DNA from: Chryseobacterium sp. ON_d1
GTDB taxonomy: Bacteria > Bacteroidota > Bacteroidia > Flavobacteriales > Weeksellaceae
Length of the DNA stretch: 64,000 nt
Direction of reading: 5' to 3'
NCBI RefSeq assembly: GCF_006829085.1
Contig: NZ_BJTC01000003.1
Span: forward strand, 1-64,000
Positions 51,540 to 60,897 of the stretch are shown here, piece after piece (position 1 is the first letter of the stretch; each line of letters opens with the position of its first letter). The translations under genes and the position numbers were made by a program. A model generated the notes under the pieces. That model ran no database searches. It saw only the letters and a list, made by a program, of their open reading frames with translations, and was not told the origin of the DNA.

Positions 51540-52874
51540 ATGAAGACCTCGGACCATACGATCTCCCGTAAAGATTTTATTCGGAATTCAGCATTGGCTG
51601 CAGCGGGATTGACTTTAATGCCTAATATCATGGCTGCATCACCTTTTTTTGATGAAAATAGTATTTCAGCAAAAGGAAAAATGAGCCTTAAAAATGTCCG
51701 TCTGGAAACAGGTTTTGAGTACCAGGATGAGGAAGTGGTTTCTACCAGGACAGATCTGTTTTATATAGAAGTTGACAACGGAAAAATTACAAAGATTTCG
51801 CCCAATCAGCCAGGTGCTAAAGCAGTAGATGCAAAAGGATTGTTAATGCTTCCTGCATTCAGGGATATGCATATTCATCTTGATAAAACTTTTTATGGAG
51901 AGCGGTGGCAGGCTGTTAGAAAAAGGAATGGTGGAGTGAAAGGAATGATCGAACTGGAGCAGAAAATGCTTCCGGAGATGCTTAAAAATTCCACTTTCAA
52001 GGCTGAAAAACTAATTGAATTGTTGCAGTCGAAAGGAACTTCCTTCGCAAGAAGCCATGTAAATATTGAGCCTACTTCCAAACTTCAGTCATTAAAAAAT
52101 CTGCAGAAGGCTTTAGACAATAAAAAGAAAAGTTTTGGAGCAGAGCTGGTAGCATTTCCACAGCATGGTGTTTTCTATACAGATTCAGCGCCTTATCTGA
52201 CAGAAGCAGCAAAAATGGATATCGATTTTATTGGTGGGGTAGATCCGTTCAACATTGATGGAGATATTGAAAAAGTCGTGGATTTTACCGTTCAGCTTGC
52301 TACAGATCATAAAAAAGGAATTGATATTCACCTGCATGAAACCGGAGATTCCGGATTGAAAACGGTAGAATATCTGATTAAAAAAGTAAATGAAAATCCT
52401 TCTCTGAAAGGGAAAACCTATTTAAGCCATTGTTTTGTTCTTGGGAAATTAGAAACCGTAAAACAGGAAGAAATTGCTGAAAAATTAGCCGATGCCCAAA
52501 TCGGAATTGTCTCTACAATTCCCTTCGGAAGACTGATCATGCCAATACCAACACTTTACAAACATAATGTCACTGTTCTTACAGGGAATGACAGCATTGT
52601 GGATCACTGGAATACTTTCGGAACAGGAAGTGTCCTTCAGAAAGCCAACTTAATGGCCCAATTGTATGGATATTCAACAGAATTCTTATTATCAAGAAGT
52701 TTAAAGCTGGCAACAGGAAATATCCTTCCGCTGGATGATAAAGGAAACCAACAGTGGCCTAAAGCCGGAGATAAAGCAGATTTTGTACTGATCAATGCCA
52801 GCTGTTCAGCAGAAGCGGTATCAAGAATTTCAGAGGTGGAATCATTGGTATATGATGGAAATGTTGTCTTTTAA
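51540..52874 (+). CDS. Exported amidohydrolase (cytosine-deaminase-like), Tat-type signal
   Basis: 444 residues from the ATG at 51540. A signal TISRKDFIRNSALAAAGLTL resembles a twin-arginine signal with the second Arg replaced by Lys. Amidohydrolase core: LPAFRDMHIHLDKTFYG (metal HxH), GIDIHLHETGDSG, YLSHCFVLGK and VTVLTGNDSIVDHWNTFGTG (catalytic Asp) as in the cytosine deaminase/isoguanine deaminase branch. It hydrolyses a cyclic amide or amine, presumably in the periplasm. A paralogue without signal lies at 53988, across an AraC regulator gene. Confidence 0.83.
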   Translation: MKTSDHTISRKDFIRNSALAAAGLTLMPNIMAASPFFDENSISAKGKMSLKNVRLETGFEYQDEEVVSTRTDLFYIEVDNGKITKISPNQPGAKAVDAKGLLMLPAFRDMHIHLDKTFYGERWQAVRKRNGGVKGMIELEQKMLPEMLKNSTFKAEKLIELLQSKGTSFARSHVNIEPTSKLQSLKNLQKALDNKKKSFGAELVAFPQHGVFYTDSAPYLTEAAKMDIDFIGGVDPFNIDGDIEKVVDFTVQLATDHKKGIDIHLHETGDSGLKTVEYLIKKVNENPSLKGKTYLSHCFVLGKLETVKQEEIAEKLADAQIGIVSTIPFGRLIMPIPTLYKHNVTVLTGNDSIVDHWNTFGTGSVLQKANLMAQLYGYSTEFLLSRSLKLATGNILPLDDKGNQQWPKAGDKADFVLINASCSAEAVSRISEVESLVYDGNVVF

Positions 52875-52931
52875 TTCAAATAAGAATTGATTAAATAAAG
52901 ATATAAATATAATCTAGTTGTGTTTTTTTTG

Positions 52932-53007
52932 ACCACAAAAGGTATAGAAGTGAATGCGGACTGAAACTAATGTAAGAGTGAAGGTAATGCTTTTATCCTT
53001 TTGTGGT
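52932..53007. repeat. Spaced inverted repeat
   Basis: ACCACAAAAGG (52932) and CCTTTTGTGGT (52997) are a perfect 11-base inverted pair with 54 bases between. It sits between the exported amidohydrolase and the AraC gene and has no T-run, so a terminator is doubtful; it may be a remnant of a dispersed repeat. Confidence 0.5.
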
Positions 53008-53061
53008 TATTTTTAGTTTTCTCTCACAATTTTTAGTAATTTTAGGAGAAAATCAGGCAGA

Positions 53062-53907
53062 GTGGGTTACCATACAGATCATTTTCCGGTTTTAGGAATT
53101 CAGGAATTCAGCGAGAATCAGCTGAAGGGCTGTAATCTGTTATTTAATGAACTTTATGGGGCGCGTTCTATTGATGAACCCCACAAGCATGACTTTTTTA
53201 TTATTAACCTTTTTGAGCACGGAGTAGGCTCACATACCATAGATTTTGCGGAATATCAAATTGAAAATTACCAGATCCATCTTGTTTTTCCTGACCAGGT
53301 GCATCAGTGGGTGATTGAAAAAGAAACCATAGGATATCAGTTAATGATCAGCAGAGATTGGTTTGAAAGCTTTCTGCCATCGTTACGGTTTTCAGCATCT
53401 TATTATCAGAATCACCCGGTAATCAATCTTTCCAAAGAAGTTTTTACTACATTTTTGTATGAGTTTCAGGAAATCCAGAAAGAGTTGGGCGGGGAGAAAA
53501 TTTTTTGGGAACTCATTCAAAAAAGAAGCGAAATTATCGGTTTGCTGGTCAGTAAATCTGTGGAAGGAGCCTTTAAAGATTTTGAAGTTTATCATTCCAA
53601 TCCTATTATTTCAAAGTTTCTGCATCTTATTGACAAACATTTCAAAACAGAAAGATCCGTTTCCTTTTATGCAGACAAGCTGAATATTTCTGCCAACTAT
53701 CTGAATATTGTCTGTAAAAAAAGCCTTAATGTTTCGGCCTCATCTCTTATCCAGGACCGTATTTTACTGGAAGCAAAAAGACTTTTAAAAGTTTCCGAAA
53801 TGTCAGTAAAAGACATTGTATATGATCTGGGATTTTATGATCACGCCAGTTTTTCTAAATTCTTTAAAGCTCAGACGGGAATGACTCCCTCCCAGTTTAA
53901 GGAATAA
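53062..53907 (+). CDS. AraC family transcriptional regulator
   Basis: 281 residues from a GTG; no nearer ATG exists. N-terminal cupin-like sensing domain (GARSIDEPHKHDFFIINLFE, VFPDQVHQWVIEK) and C-terminal AraC DNA-binding domain (YADKLNISANYLNIVCKKSL, KDIVYDLGFYDHASFSKFFK, TGMTPSQFKE). Placed between two amidohydrolase paralogues on the same strand, it probably controls one or both in response to their substrate. The cytoplasmic paralogue starts 80 bases downstream with its own -7 box. Confidence 0.87.
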   Translation: MGYHTDHFPVLGIQEFSENQLKGCNLLFNELYGARSIDEPHKHDFFIINLFEHGVGSHTIDFAEYQIENYQIHLVFPDQVHQWVIEKETIGYQLMISRDWFESFLPSLRFSASYYQNHPVINLSKEVFTTFLYEFQEIQKELGGEKIFWELIQKRSEIIGLLVSKSVEGAFKDFEVYHSNPIISKFLHLIDKHFKTERSVSFYADKLNISANYLNIVCKKSLNVSASSLIQDRILLEAKRLLKVSEMSVKDIVYDLGFYDHASFSKFFKAQTGMTPSQFKE

Positions 53908-53959
53908 TCTGTACAAAACAAGACATAATTGATACACCGGTTTTACCCTCAGACCGGGT

Positions 53960-53967
53960 TAATTTTG
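53960..53967 (+). promoter_or_regulatory. -7 box (TAATTTTG)
   Basis: TAATTTTG fits TAnnTTTG, 21 bases before the ATG of the second amidohydrolase gene. No TTG at the proper -33 distance, as expected of a regulated promoter. Confidence 0.5.
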
Positions 53968-53987
53968 TATTGTTAAAATTTTAAATC

Positions 53988-55226
53988 ATGCAATTTCCCT
54001 ATCAATTAACTGCGAAAGGAAAATATACCCTGAAAAATGTCCGCCTGGAAACAGGTTTTGAATATGAAAATGAAGAGGTAATTGGAACAAAAACCGATCT
54101 TTTCAGTATTGAAATTGAGGCTGGAAAAATAAAAACGGTAAAAGCCAATGATCCGCGTTCTGAAGGGATCGATGTTAAAGGATATCTGATGCTTCCTGCT
54201 TTCAGGGATATGCACATCCATTTGGATAAAACATTATATGGGCTTCCATGGCAGGCTCTTTCTCCAAAAAGAAAAACGGTAAAAGATATGATTGCCTATG
54301 AGCAGGAAATTATTCCCGAACTGTTGAAAACTTCGGTAAGCAGGGCAGAACAGCTGATCAGCCTCTTGCAGCATTACGGGACTCATTTTGTGAGAACTCA
54401 TTTCAATATTGATCCTACTTCAGGATTAAAATCCCTTGAACATCTTGAGCAGGCTCTTGAAAATAAAAAAGATTCCTTCAAAGCTGAACTGGTTGCCTTC
54501 CCGCAGCATGGTGTTTATTATACTGAATCTGCGCCTTTGATGAAAGAAGCAGCACAACTTAAGAGTATAGAATTTATTGGAGGACTGGATCCATTAAGTA
54601 TTGACGGCAGCATTGAAAAAGTGATGGATTTTACTGTTCAGCTGGCTTTGGATTACCATAAAGGAATTGATATCCATTTGCACGAAACAGAAGAGTCCGG
54701 AATGAAAACGATCAATTACCTTATTGATAAAGCGATAGAAAATCCTGAGCTTCAAGGGAAAACATTTATAAGTCATGCATTTGCTTTAGCTCATCTTTCG
54801 CCTAAAGAAACGGAGCAGATAGCAGAAAGACTGGCTGAAGGAAAGGTAGGAATTGCTTCTTCTGTACCTTTTAAAGGAAAAGTAATGCCCATTCCAATCT
54901 TGAAAAAATATGGGGTCAATGTACTGATCGGAAATGACAATGTACAGGATTACTGGAGTACGTTTGGATCCGGAAGTATGCTGCAGAAAGCGAATCTGAT
55001 TGCTGAACTGTATGGTTATGCTACAGAATATGCCTTGTCAAGAACTTTACAGTTTGCTGTTCAAAATATTATTCCTCTAGATGAAAAAGGAAATCAGCAG
55101 TGGCCAAAAGCGGGGGATGAAGCGGCCATTATACTGACAGATGCTTCATGTTCTGCAGAGGCTGTTTCCAGAATGTCTGAAATAAAGGCTCTCATGAATG
55201 ATGGGAATCTGTTTTGGAGAAATTAA
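53988..55226 (+). CDS. Cytoplasmic amidohydrolase, paralogue of the exported enzyme
   Basis: 412 residues. From LKNVRLETGFEYENEEVIGT to the end it follows the sequence at 51540 closely: LPAFRDMHIHLDKTLYG, AFPQHGVYYTESAP, GIDIHLHETEESG, FISHAFALAH and VNVLIGNDNVQDYWSTFGSG. It lacks any signal peptide, starting only 12 residues before the shared region. Metal and catalytic residues are kept. The same reaction in the cytoplasm as the partner does outside is likely, but the substrate is unknown. Confidence 0.85.
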   Translation: MQFPYQLTAKGKYTLKNVRLETGFEYENEEVIGTKTDLFSIEIEAGKIKTVKANDPRSEGIDVKGYLMLPAFRDMHIHLDKTLYGLPWQALSPKRKTVKDMIAYEQEIIPELLKTSVSRAEQLISLLQHYGTHFVRTHFNIDPTSGLKSLEHLEQALENKKDSFKAELVAFPQHGVYYTESAPLMKEAAQLKSIEFIGGLDPLSIDGSIEKVMDFTVQLALDYHKGIDIHLHETEESGMKTINYLIDKAIENPELQGKTFISHAFALAHLSPKETEQIAERLAEGKVGIASSVPFKGKVMPIPILKKYGVNVLIGNDNVQDYWSTFGSGSMLQKANLIAELYGYATEYALSRTLQFAVQNIIPLDEKGNQQWPKAGDEAAIILTDASCSAEAVSRMSEIKALMNDGNLFWRN

Positions 55227-55267
55227 CTGAAGTATATATATTTTTTATACACTTGTTTTTTGTGAAT

Positions 55268-55297
55268 GCCGCCGGGAGTCTTTCTGGTGGCGTTTTT
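55268..55297 (+). terminator. Terminator of the cytoplasmic amidohydrolase
   Basis: GCCGCCGGG pairs imperfectly with CTGGTGGCG, followed by seven T. Located about 45 bases after the stop. Confidence 0.65.
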
Positions 55298-55348
55298 TTA
55301 ATTATGAGTTATGAGTTTCGGGATCCGGGTTTTGGGGTTCTTCTTTAT

Positions 55349-55414
55349 CAATAGGAACGGGCTTTAGCCCGTTTATTAAATAGAAGAATACGTCCGGCTT
55401 TAGCCAAAACCTAG
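55349..55414. repeat. REP-like half-unit
   Basis: CAATAGGAACGGGCTTTAGC, CCGTTTATTAAA and, after 16 bases, CCGGCTTTAGCCAAAACCTA. Inner palindrome intact (AACGGGCTTTAGCCCGTT). Same family as 47419 and as the units around the transposase. Confidence 0.82.
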
Positions 55415-55535
55415 CAATAAAACCCCATGATCAATTTAAAAAATTACTGTTCATATTCCCTTTTTCTGTTTTTACAATATGAACATCTCTTAATATTGAT
55501 TTCAGGAGATCGTCAACATGTTGGATAATTATCAT

Positions 55536-55570
55536 AAAAAAGTCCTCGGAAATTTTCCGAAGACTTTCTT
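55536..55570 (-). terminator. Terminator for the receptor/beta-helix operon
   Basis: Reverse-strand AAAGTCTTCGGA pairs with TCCGAGGACTTT (one G-T pair) around a 5-base loop, then a T-run. Confidence 0.82.
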
Positions 55571-55605
55571 ATTTGAAATTAAATCTAGGTACTTATATCT
55601 ACATG

Positions 55606-57015
55606 TTATAAGTTGAAGTTAGTCCATCCTGCATACCATGTATCGCTGGCATCCTTCACAGCACCTCTGTAAGTTACCTGTGTAAACCAGTTTGCCAATT
55701 TAGGGTTGGTAAATGATCCTCCCGTTAATAATGGAGACCCGGCAGTAGGAGTAAAGTTTGGAGTAGTTCCTGCAGGAGCCCAGGCTCCGGCAAGTTTTAC
55801 ATCAGCTGTAGAAGCAAGAATTGTGTTTCCTTTAGCATTAAACCATGTTGTAAGATCTGCTAATGTATACGTTGTTGGGGTAGATGTAGATGGTCCGAAT
55901 TTTAAAGGAGTTGTATTTCCTGCCAATACGTTGTTTTCGAAGAATAATTTGTTACCTACAATATTGTTATCTGTTGGAGCACCTTTTGTAGCATCAATGA
56001 ATAATCCAACAGGGAATCCTGTAAATACAGAGTTGAATACAGAGATCGAAGAGTTTCTTCTGATCTGTAATGCATTCTGGAATAAAGCGTTGATTGATCC
56101 GGAAGTTGTAGAGTTGATTGGCCCTATAATCGTCATGTTAGAGAATGTAGCCGAAGTCTGAGGCGTTAATGTAGAACCGTTGGCATCATTATCAGATTCA
56201 AAAGCATTAGAACCTGAAACGTCTGCTACCTGGGGGTCTCTTACTCCAATACCAAACTGGATGTTTCCTGAGAAACCATTATCTGTATCGAAATCATCAT
56301 CAAGACCTTTGTAAGAAATAAGGTGAGAACAGTTTACCGTTCCTCCAAACCACTCAAAACTGTCATCATTGGCATAAGCAACTTCTACATAGTCTACTGT
56401 AGTTCCGTTACCTACACCACCGAATGTAAGACCGTTGATCTCTTTGTCCGGTAAGAATGCATATCCTGCGTACTCGATTCTTACATATTTTAATACGCCA
56501 CTGTTGTCAGCAGCATTGTTTCCACCGTAAAGTCCAAGACCTTCAGAGTTGTTGATTCCTCCTTCAATTTCTCCAACTCCGTTTGCACCACCGAAAGAAG
56601 CATTGGTAGGAGCATTTCCTAAAATAACTACTCCAGCCCAGTCTCCTCTTTTCGGACTAGGTTTTTCAGAAGTAAAGATAATAGGGTTGGCAGCAGTACC
56701 TTCTGCCATGATTTTACTTCCTCTTGTAATGATCAAAGCTCCGTTTTTATCTGCTTCACCTACAATCTTTGTACCTGGTTCGATTGTTAAAGTAGCTCCG
56801 TTAGTTACATATACTAGTCCTCTCAGCTTATAGATTTTATTGGCTTTAAGCGTAGTATTGGAAGTGATTTTTCCTGAAAGAATAAGGTTTTCAGTGTCTC
56901 CGTTTCCGTTACCTCCATTTTGAATAATGGTAGGTCCATCTTCTTCTATATTTCTACAAGCGGTAGTGGATACTAGAGCGCCAAGCATTAAAGAATATAA
57001 AACGAACTTTTTCAT
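55606..57015 (-). CDS. Beta-helix lipoprotein partner of the TonB receptor
   Basis: 469 residues. Lipoprotein signal LMLGALVSTTACRNIEED (Cys20). The rest is rich in Gly, Asn and Thr with regular strands typical of a right-handed beta helix: TTLKANKIYKLRGLVYVTNG, TLTIEPGTKIVGEADKNGAL, GDWAGVVILGNAPTN and VDYVEVAYANDDSFEWFGGT. Placed 45 bases after the TonB-dependent receptor gene, it is probably a surface partner that binds or processes the imported compound. No T9SS signal. Substrate unknown. Confidence 0.75.
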   Translation of the reverse strand: MKKFVLYSLMLGALVSTTACRNIEEDGPTIIQNGGNGNGDTENLILSGKITSNTTLKANKIYKLRGLVYVTNGATLTIEPGTKIVGEADKNGALIITRGSKIMAEGTAANPIIFTSEKPSPKRGDWAGVVILGNAPTNASFGGANGVGEIEGGINNSEGLGLYGGNNAADNSGVLKYVRIEYAGYAFLPDKEINGLTFGGVGNGTTVDYVEVAYANDDSFEWFGGTVNCSHLISYKGLDDDFDTDNGFSGNIQFGIGVRDPQVADVSGSNAFESDNDANGSTLTPQTSATFSNMTIIGPINSTTSGSINALFQNALQIRRNSSISVFNSVFTGFPVGLFIDATKGAPTDNNIVGNKLFFENNVLAGNTTPLKFGPSTSTPTTYTLADLTTWFNAKGNTILASTADVKLAGAWAPAGTTPNFTPTAGSPLLTGGSFTNPKLANWFTQVTYRGAVKDASDTWYAGWTNFNL

Positions 57016-57060
57016 GTTATAAAGAATTAAATTATTTTTATTAGATATTTGTTGAGTGTA

Positions 57061-59850
57061 TTAAAAATTGTATCCCAGTGTTAAACTGATATTGGTTCCT
57101 GTAAGCCTTTCAATAGCAAGAGCATCTTTACTGTCATACTTACCGTTGTCGTTCAGGTCATGGTAGAATTTGGCACGACGGTTCAGGATATCTGAAACAT
57201 TCAGCTTGATCTCTCCTTTGTTGCTCCACAGTTTTTTAGCAAGCTGGAAATCAAGAAGAGGTCTTGGTGCTTCCCAGATTGGCGGAACCTGATCGTTTCC
57301 TACATAAAGGATTCTTCTTCCGATCATGTTGAATAATACAGTAGAAGACCATCCTGATTTCTCAGTATCGTACTGAAGGCTTACGTTTACCGTATATGGA
57401 GACTGTCCCTGCATTGGTCTGTCAATCTTAGTGGTCTCATCTGTTACCCTGTTCCAGATTCTGGCAACATTTCCACCTACTGTAAAGTTTCTAAGCGCAG
57501 AAACGAAATCAAGTTTTTTTCTGAATTCCGCTTCAACTCCGTAAGCGTCAGCTTTATCTACGTTCAGGTAATTGAAAGTGTTACTTGTTCCTACCCCGGA
57601 TTGGTTGAAATATAATTCGATAGGTTTTTTGAAATTTTTATAGAAACCTGCCACAGAGAAGATCTCTCCGTTTCTTGGGTAGTATTCCCAGCGAAGGTCA
57701 ACATTGGTTATTTTGGTTCTTTCAATAGATTTGTTACCTATTACTGTAGCTCCTAAATCAAAATCATAATAGGCTAAAGGAGAAACCTCTCTGAACTCCG
57801 GTCTTACAACGGTTTGTGAACCTGCAAGACGGATATTCATTTTAGGATTTACCTTGAATGTTAAGTTAACAGCAGGCAAAAAGTCGGTAACTTTTGTATT
57901 TACAAAACGGTCGTCACTTCTTTTTGTACTCCCTACCAACTGGTCAAAGTTTTCAACTCTTAATCCCCAAACTGCTCTTAACCATGGTGTGAAATTGTTG
58001 TCAAACTGTAAATACCCTGCGTTAAGGATTGTATTGGCAATATATCTGTACTGATTTCCAGCAATCTCATCAAACGTGAATCCACCGTTAGTTCCGAAAT
58101 TACCCGGATTAAAGATGGTTTCGAAAGGCTGGGAAAGTAATCCCTGGTTGAAGTTTTCAAGTCTTACAGAGAACGGTCGTGAGTTATATATTCTGTCTTT
58201 TACCTGAAATAAATACCCTCCTTTGATCGTTTGTTTCTGTCCAAACATTGTAAATGACTTGGAAACATCACCTCCTGCATTATAGAGATAGTCGCTCAGA
58301 GTAGAGTAGAATACACTTCCTGATTTTTGGGAAAGACCATTAGAAATCAATGCTAAATAGGGGCTTCCCGGCATGTTGGTATATTGATTATACTGTAAAC
58401 GCTGCAGCAAAGGAATATATTGATCAAGGATCCCGAAGCTTCCGTACCAGTTTATGGCCAATCCTCCAAGAGCATCAATTTTGTGGTTACCGCTAAGGGT
58501 TGAGTTGTAAAAAGTAGTTTCTTTAAAACCGATCTCCCTTGCCATGATGTTTGTTCCGTTGATCGGATCAAATTCAAAGTCCTTTCCTGTTCTGAAGGAC
58601 ATGTGGTTTACCGTATTGTTGGTAATGATATTCTTCAGGGAGATTTTATTGTTGTTGTTCAGCTTTAAAGCAAGGTTCAACATTCCTCCTAAAATAATAT
58701 CATTGCTGTATTTTTCTGTAAAATAATCGAAATTGGTATCAGCAAGCTGGTCGTTGATGGTAAAGAAACGGTTGGTAGATTCGGTTCTTCTTTTATTGTT
58801 GCTGTAGTTTAAAACCGCGATTACCCCTAAATCTTTTCCGAAAACTTTTGTGTTGAAACCTCCGTCAAGCTGTAAGCTCAAATTTTCCGGGTAACCAATG
58901 CTGTTATATCCTAAGTTCTTTGTATATCCTTTACCGATCTCCGTTTTTTGTGCCTCAGTAAGAATGCTGAACGCATTTTTTGCAGGCATATTAGCCGGAA
59001 GTTTTCTGTAACCGTCATCAATTCCCAGGAAGTCCCATTTTCCGCCTTTCTGCATATGGAATTCCTGTCCCATAGTAGCTGTGTTTCCTCCTACACCTAC
59101 CTGTACATTGAAGAAGTTTTTATTAGGAATATCTTTCGTATTAACCTGAATCAGAGCACCTCCCCATTCTCCTGTATATTCTGGAATGAAAGTTTTGTTG
59201 ATGACAAGTGTTTCGATAACATTGGCTGGGAAAAGGTCAAAAGAGAAAGTCTTTCTGTCCGGTTCTGTACTGGATAGCTGAATGCCATTCAGCATCGCCT
59301 GATTATAACGGTCAGACAAACCTCTTACTACAATATATTTTCCTTCAAATAAACTCACCCCTGAAACTCTTTTCAGAACTTCACCGGTGTTTCTGTCCGG
59401 ACTTCTTTTGATCGCTTCAACACCGATAACCTGAGAAACTACACCGGCATTTTTTTGTAAACCGATGGTAGAGGCTATAGTCTCCTTTCTTGCGTTTGAT
59501 TTTATGACAACTCCCTCGATTTCCTTTTCTTTGGTAGATGGCTTTTCCAGAACGATATCAAGGTGAGTGTTGCCTTCATTTTTGATAACGACCTCACTGA
59601 TCTCTTTTCCGTTGTACCCATTGGAGCTTACCGTTACAATGTAATTGGTACCAGGGGAAAGGTTGATAGAGTAGTATCCGGAAATGTCAGTTGTTACTTC
59701 CTGCCCATTTACTTTTACTTTTACCCCTTGTATAGGGGTGTTGTCTTTCTCGTCCAATACCCTACCTTCCAAAATCTGACTTTGTGCAAAAGCATAGCCA
59801 GCAGAAAACAAGGCAAGTAGCATTATGCTCTTGTGGAGTTGTTTTTTCAT
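57061..59850 (-). CDS. TonB-dependent receptor with N-terminal carboxypeptidase-like domain
   Basis: 929 residues. Signal peptide ending AFAQ; a CarboxypepD_reg-like domain (about 25-105: ILEGRVLDEKDNTPIQGVKV, YYSINLSPGTNYIVTVSSNG); a plug (about 125-235: VIGVEAIKRSPDRNTGEVLK, VVRGLSDRYNQAMLNGIQL); and an outer-membrane barrel ending ISLTLGYNF. The imported molecule is unknown. It is the first gene of a unit with the beta-helix lipoprotein and is read away from a PhoB/PhoR-like two-component system across 324 bases, so control by that system is possible. Confidence 0.88.
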   Translation of the reverse strand: MKKQLHKSIMLLALFSAGYAFAQSQILEGRVLDEKDNTPIQGVKVKVNGQEVTTDISGYYSINLSPGTNYIVTVSSNGYNGKEISEVVIKNEGNTHLDIVLEKPSTKEKEIEGVVIKSNARKETIASTIGLQKNAGVVSQVIGVEAIKRSPDRNTGEVLKRVSGVSLFEGKYIVVRGLSDRYNQAMLNGIQLSSTEPDRKTFSFDLFPANVIETLVINKTFIPEYTGEWGGALIQVNTKDIPNKNFFNVQVGVGGNTATMGQEFHMQKGGKWDFLGIDDGYRKLPANMPAKNAFSILTEAQKTEIGKGYTKNLGYNSIGYPENLSLQLDGGFNTKVFGKDLGVIAVLNYSNNKRRTESTNRFFTINDQLADTNFDYFTEKYSNDIILGGMLNLALKLNNNNKISLKNIITNNTVNHMSFRTGKDFEFDPINGTNIMAREIGFKETTFYNSTLSGNHKIDALGGLAINWYGSFGILDQYIPLLQRLQYNQYTNMPGSPYLALISNGLSQKSGSVFYSTLSDYLYNAGGDVSKSFTMFGQKQTIKGGYLFQVKDRIYNSRPFSVRLENFNQGLLSQPFETIFNPGNFGTNGGFTFDEIAGNQYRYIANTILNAGYLQFDNNFTPWLRAVWGLRVENFDQLVGSTKRSDDRFVNTKVTDFLPAVNLTFKVNPKMNIRLAGSQTVVRPEFREVSPLAYYDFDLGATVIGNKSIERTKITNVDLRWEYYPRNGEIFSVAGFYKNFKKPIELYFNQSGVGTSNTFNYLNVDKADAYGVEAEFRKKLDFVSALRNFTVGGNVARIWNRVTDETTKIDRPMQGQSPYTVNVSLQYDTEKSGWSSTVLFNMIGRRILYVGNDQVPPIWEAPRPLLDFQLAKKLWSNKGEIKLNVSDILNRRAKFYHDLNDNGKYDSKDALAIERLTGTNISLTLGYNF

Positions 59851-60174
59851 TTTACTTCTTTTACTTCTTTTTCAAGGGCAAAATAAAGGCTAAGTTTTTA
59901 GGAAAACTTTAGGATAATCTTAATTAATTATGAAGTTTGCATTAACGGATAAGCTGAATTTACATTTGTCAAAGTTTCATTTATATAATTATAATATTTA
60001 TTTTAATTTTAAAAAATATTGCCTATATTTGATTTGTGTGTGTTTATTCATTTGTTTTTTTATTGATTTTATAATTTAAGTGTAAAATGTAATTTTTTAA
60101 TAATTAGTTAACATTTGCCGAATAGATGGAATCAATGGAAATAATTAATTTTGTGGGAATTCTTAAACTAGAAG
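59851..60174. other. Divergent control region between receptor and two-component genes
   Basis: 324 very AT-rich bases without a gene. The only clear element is the -7 box at 60146 for the response regulator. No exact box was found for the receptor, consistent with activator dependence, and no pho-box-like direct repeat could be defined by eye. Confidence 0.6.
60146..60153 (+). promoter_or_regulatory. -7 box (TAATTTTG) of the response regulator
   Basis: TAATTTTG fits TAnnTTTG, 21 bases before the ATG at 60175. The nearest TTG lies 28 bases upstream, too far for a normal -33 element. Confidence 0.45.
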
Positions 60175-60849
60175 ATGAGCAAAAAAATTCTTTTAATAGA
60201 CGATGAACTGGACATTTTAGAGATTCTGTCTTACAATTTGGAAAAAGAAGGGTATGATATCTATACTGCTACCAATGGTAATGAAGGTATAGAAAAAGCA
60301 AAGGAAATTGTTCCGGACCTTATCTTATTAGATGTCATGATGCCTGAGAAAGATGGTATAGAAACCTGTCAGGAACTTCGTAAAGTGAAAGAACTTCAAA
60401 AAACACTTATTGTGTTCCTTTCTGCAAGAAGCGAAGAATTTTCCCAGTTAGCAGGTTTTCAGGCGGGTGCCAATGATTACATCGTAAAACTGATCAAACC
60501 GAAAATCCTTATCTCTAAAGTAAATGCATTATTGCAGTTAACCTCTCAGGTTTCTGACAATGCTAAACTCATCGAAATCGGAGATCTTGTCATTGATAAA
60601 GATAACTTCAGAGTTTCCAAAAGCGGACAGCAATTTCTTCTTCCTAAAAAAGAATTTGATTTGCTTTACCTTTTGGCTTCCAATACTGAAAAGGTTTTCA
60701 AAAGAGAGGAGATTCTGGAAAAAGTTTGGGGAAATGATGTGATTGTAGGAGAGAGAACAATCGATGTTCATATCAGAAGGCTGAGAGAAAAGTTAGGAAT
60801 CAATACGATTCAGACATTAAAAGGGATTGGATATAAACTGATCGTTTAA
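60175..60849 (+). CDS. OmpR/PhoB family response regulator
   Basis: 224 residues. Receiver domain with acidic pair in KILLIDDELDILEI, phosphoacceptor Asp in LILLDVMMPEKDG, Thr/Ser switch in IVFLSARSE and the conserved Lys in NDYIVKLIKPK, where the usual Pro after Lys is Leu. C-terminal winged helix (LPKKEFDLLYLLASNTEKVF, GERTIDVHIRRLREKLG, TLKGIGYKL). Followed after 48 bases by its histidine kinase. Flavobacterial pairs of this type are often PhoB/PhoR of phosphate starvation, but no pst genes are in view, so the signal is not established. Confidence 0.9.
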   Translation: MSKKILLIDDELDILEILSYNLEKEGYDIYTATNGNEGIEKAKEIVPDLILLDVMMPEKDGIETCQELRKVKELQKTLIVFLSARSEEFSQLAGFQAGANDYIVKLIKPKILISKVNALLQLTSQVSDNAKLIEIGDLVIDKDNFRVSKSGQQFLLPKKEFDLLYLLASNTEKVFKREEILEKVWGNDVIVGERTIDVHIRRLREKLGINTIQTLKGIGYKLIV

Positions 60850-60897
60850 TGATTTAAAAATCTTAACTTTACGTTCAATCATTAAAACGTTGTAAAA

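Larger units (their letters stand above)
55227..55605. other. Intergenic region with REP-like half-unit and two terminators
   Basis: 379 bases with no gene. Holds a forward terminator (55268), a G-rich stretch (55318-55340), the half-unit (55349) and a reverse terminator (55536). Confidence 0.7.

Noticed and set aside
55706..56833. Forward frames of 151 and 94 codons
   Set aside because: Antisense to the beta-helix lipoprotein; composition mirrors that gene.
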